Below are positions 35,584 through 37,326 of a DNA stretch of 37,326 nt, one piece after another. The translations under genes and the position numbers were made by a program. Source of the stretch: Streptomyces sp. ADI96-02 (lineage in GTDB: Bacteria > Actinomycetota > Actinomycetes > Streptomycetales > Streptomycetaceae). Under the pieces are notes generated by a model that saw only the letters and a program-made list of their open reading frames with translations, made no database searches and had not been told where the DNA came from. The stretch is taken from positions 3,464,630-3,501,955 of the forward strand of contig NZ_ML123034.1 in NCBI RefSeq assembly GCF_003846185.1, in the 5' to 3' direction. Every line of letters begins with the position of its first letter. The first letter of the stretch is position 1.

Positions 35584-37326
35584 CCGCACCGTCATGCCCG
35601 AGAACATCGACAACGACGAGCTCACCGAGCTCGTCGAGGCGGCTGTCACCGAGGCCCCCGCCGGCTCCTCCGCCGAGGCCGCTCCGGCCGTCGTCGCCGA
35701 GGAGAAGGCCGCCGAGGAGAAGTCCGTCGCGGACTTCGTGGACGACGCCCGGACCGAAGCGCCCGCCGACGAGGACGTTGCGTCCGACGCCGAGCCCACC
35801 GTCACCTTCGGGGACCTCGGACTGCCCGAGGGCATCGTCCGCAAGCTCGCGCAGAACGGCGTGACCGCCCCCTTCCCGATCCAGGCGGCGACCATCCCGG
35901 ACGCCCTGGCCGGCAAGGACATCCTCGGCCGCGGCCGTACCGGCTCCGGCAAGACGCTCTCCTTCGGTCTGCCGACCCTGGCCACGCTGGCCGGCGGCCA
36001 CACCGAGAAGAAGAAGCCCCGCGCGGTCATCCTCACCCCGACCCGTGAGCTCGCGATGCAGGTCGCGGACGCCCTCCAGCCGTACGGCGACGTGCTCGGC
36101 CTCAAGATGAAGGTCGTCTGCGGCGGTACGTCGATGGGCAACCAGATCTACGCGCTGGAGCGCGGCGTCGACGTCCTCGTCGCCACCCCCGGCCGCCTGC
36201 GCGACATCATCAACCGGGGTGCCTGCTCCCTGGAGAACATCCAGGTCGCCGTCCTCGACGAGGCCGACCAGATGTCCGACCTGGGCTTCCTGCCCGAGGT
36301 CACCGAGCTGCTCGACCAGATCCCCGGCGGCGGCCAGCGCATGCTCTTCTCCGCCACGATGGAGAACGAGATCGGCACGCTGGTCAAGCGCTACCTGAAC
36401 AACCCGGTCAGCCACGAGGTCGACAGCGCCCAGGGCAACGTCACGACCATGTCGCACCACGTCCTCGTGGTGAAGCCGAAGGACAAGGCGCCGGTCACGG
36501 CGGCCATCGCCGCCCGCAAGGGCCGCACGATCATCTTCGTCCGCACCCAGCTGGGCGCGGACCGCATCGCCGAGCAGCTCATCGAGTCCGGCGTGAAGGC
36601 CGACGCGCTGCACGGCGGCATGACCCAGGGCGCCCGTACGCGGGTCCTGGAGGACTTCAAGAAGGGCTTCGTCAACGCCCTCGTCGCCACCGACGTCGCC
36701 GCCCGCGGCATCCACGTCGACGGCATCGACCTGGTCCTCAACGTGGACCCGGCCGGCGACCACAAGGACTACCTGCACCGCTCGGGCCGTACCGCCCGTG
36801 CCGGCAAGTCCGGTGTCGTCGTCTCGCTGGCGCTCCCGCACCAGCGCCGCCAGATCTTCCGCCTGATGGAGGACGCGGGCGTCGACGCCTCGCGCCACAT
36901 CGTCCAGGGCGCGGGCGTCTTCGAGCCGGAGGTCGCCGAGATCACCGGCGCCCGTTCGCTCACCGAGGTCCAGGCCGACTCCGCGAACAACGCCGCCAAG
37001 CAGGCCGAGCGCGAGGCCGCCGACCTGACGAAGCAGCTGGAGCGCGTCCAGCGCCGGGCCGTCGAGCTCCGCGAGGAGGCCGACCGCCTGGTGGCCCGTG
37101 CCGCGCGCGAGCGGGGCGAGGACCCGGAGGCCGCGGTGGCCGAGGTCACCGCCGAGGCGGAGGCCGCTCTCGTGGCAGCCGCGTCCGTCCCGGAGCAGCC
37201 CGTCGCCCGCGACGAGCAGCGCCGCGACGAGCGGGGCAACTACGAGCGCCGTGACAACCGCGGTGGCGACCGCGGCGGCTACCGGGGCAACGACCGTCGT
37301 GACGACCGTCCGTCGGGCGGCTTCCG
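35564..37326 (+). CDS. DEAD-box ATP-dependent RNA helicase (3' end outside the window)
   Basis: 587 residues visible; the window ends before a stop. An acidic Ala/Glu-rich N-terminal extension (about 1-85) precedes the core: FGDLGLPEGIVRKLAQNG (Q-motif region), GRTGSGKT (124-131), PTRELAMQ, DEAD (232-235), SAT, and HRSGRTARAG (motif VI). After the core comes a Glu/Ala/Arg-rich helical region, then an Arg/Gly/Asp-rich tail (RGNYERRDNRGGDRGGYRG) typical of RNA-binding extensions. It is likely involved in RNA unwinding, cold response or ribosome assembly. ATG 35564 has ggaagg 13 nt upstream, a long spacing; ATG 35594 has none. A 60-codon ORF overlaps the start and may control it. Confidence 0.93.
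   Translation, partial: MSISSSDRTVMPENIDNDELTELVEAAVTEAPAGSSAEAAPAVVAEEKAAEEKSVADFVDDARTEAPADEDVASDAEPTVTFGDLGLPEGIVRKLAQNGVTAPFPIQAATIPDALAGKDILGRGRTGSGKTLSFGLPTLATLAGGHTEKKKPRAVILTPTRELAMQVADALQPYGDVLGLKMKVVCGGTSMGNQIYALERGVDVLVATPGRLRDIINRGACSLENIQVAVLDEADQMSDLGFLPEVTELLDQIPGGGQRMLFSATMENEIGTLVKRYLNNPVSHEVDSAQGNVTTMSHHVLVVKPKDKAPVTAAIAARKGRTIIFVRTQLGADRIAEQLIESGVKADALHGGMTQGARTRVLEDFKKGFVNALVATDVAARGIHVDGIDLVLNVDPAGDHKDYLHRSGRTARAGKSGVVVSLALPHQRRQIFRLMEDAGVDASRHIVQGAGVFEPEVAEITGARSLTEVQADSANNAAKQAEREAADLTKQLERVQRRAVELREEADRLVARAARERGEDPEAAVAEVTAEAEAALVAAASVPEQPVARDEQRRDERGNYERRDNRGGDRGGYRGNDRRDDRPSGGF

Overview
The window is a high-GC (about 70% or more) actinobacterial chromosome segment, almost certainly Streptomyces. 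The evidence is a 68-residue BldC, an Lsr2-like nucleoid protein, a Streptomyces-type valine dehydrogenase, a protein of the mycothiol-dependent maleylpyruvate isomerase family, frequent GTG starts and strong third-position GC. It reads as core-chromosome sequence: I see no integrase, transposase, phage gene, CRISPR array or biosynthetic cluster.

Layout, left to right. (1) 1-6743: purD, a membrane protein related to M48 peptidases but lacking the zinc motif, a 740-bp gene-free stretch with a 9-bp tandem repeat, an N,N-dimethylformamidase-like protein, and purC. (2) 6796-10217, all on the minus strand: tRNA-Gly(GCC), a NarL-type response regulator and its histidine kinase, tRNA-Gly(GCC), tRNA-Gly(UCC), and an Lsr2-like gene (lsrL). 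(3) 10614-13788: purS-purQ-purL, with overlapping stop and start codons. (4) 13903-17345: a small winged-helix regulator, an M23 peptidase, an MDMPI-family protein and a two-META-domain lipoprotein. (5) 17746-20405: purF and purM. (6) 20532-22219, minus strand: a DUF3073 gene and vdh. (7) 22387-24102: a conserved actinobacterial gene and the developmental regulator bldC. (8) 24686-29416, minus strand: a DUF6274-type gene, tRNA-Asp and hrpA. (9) 29645-32037: a secreted protein, then a coupled DsbA-like/CcdA-like thiol-redox pair. (10) 32076-32360, minus strand: the tRNA cluster Glu-Asp-Phe. (11) 32441-37326: a membrane metallophosphoesterase (minus), a small zincin, a proline-rich lipoprotein, and a DEAD-box RNA helicase cut off by the right edge.

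Six steps of de novo purine synthesis are encoded in four separate units over 20 kb. PurF makes phosphoribosylamine, PurD makes GAR, PurS/PurQ/PurL make FGAM, PurM makes AIR and PurC makes SAICAR. PurN/PurT, PurE/PurK, PurB and PurH must be elsewhere.

The window holds no obvious new multi-gene system. The points most worth a second look are small: a group of probable leaderless genes with an identical promoter-to-start distance, a palindrome sitting on the -10 of a regulator, a perfect 16-bp inverted repeat upstream of the two-component operon, unannotated small ORFs in the leaders of bldC and the DEAD-box helicase, a protease-like membrane protein without its zinc motif, and many short tandem repeats.
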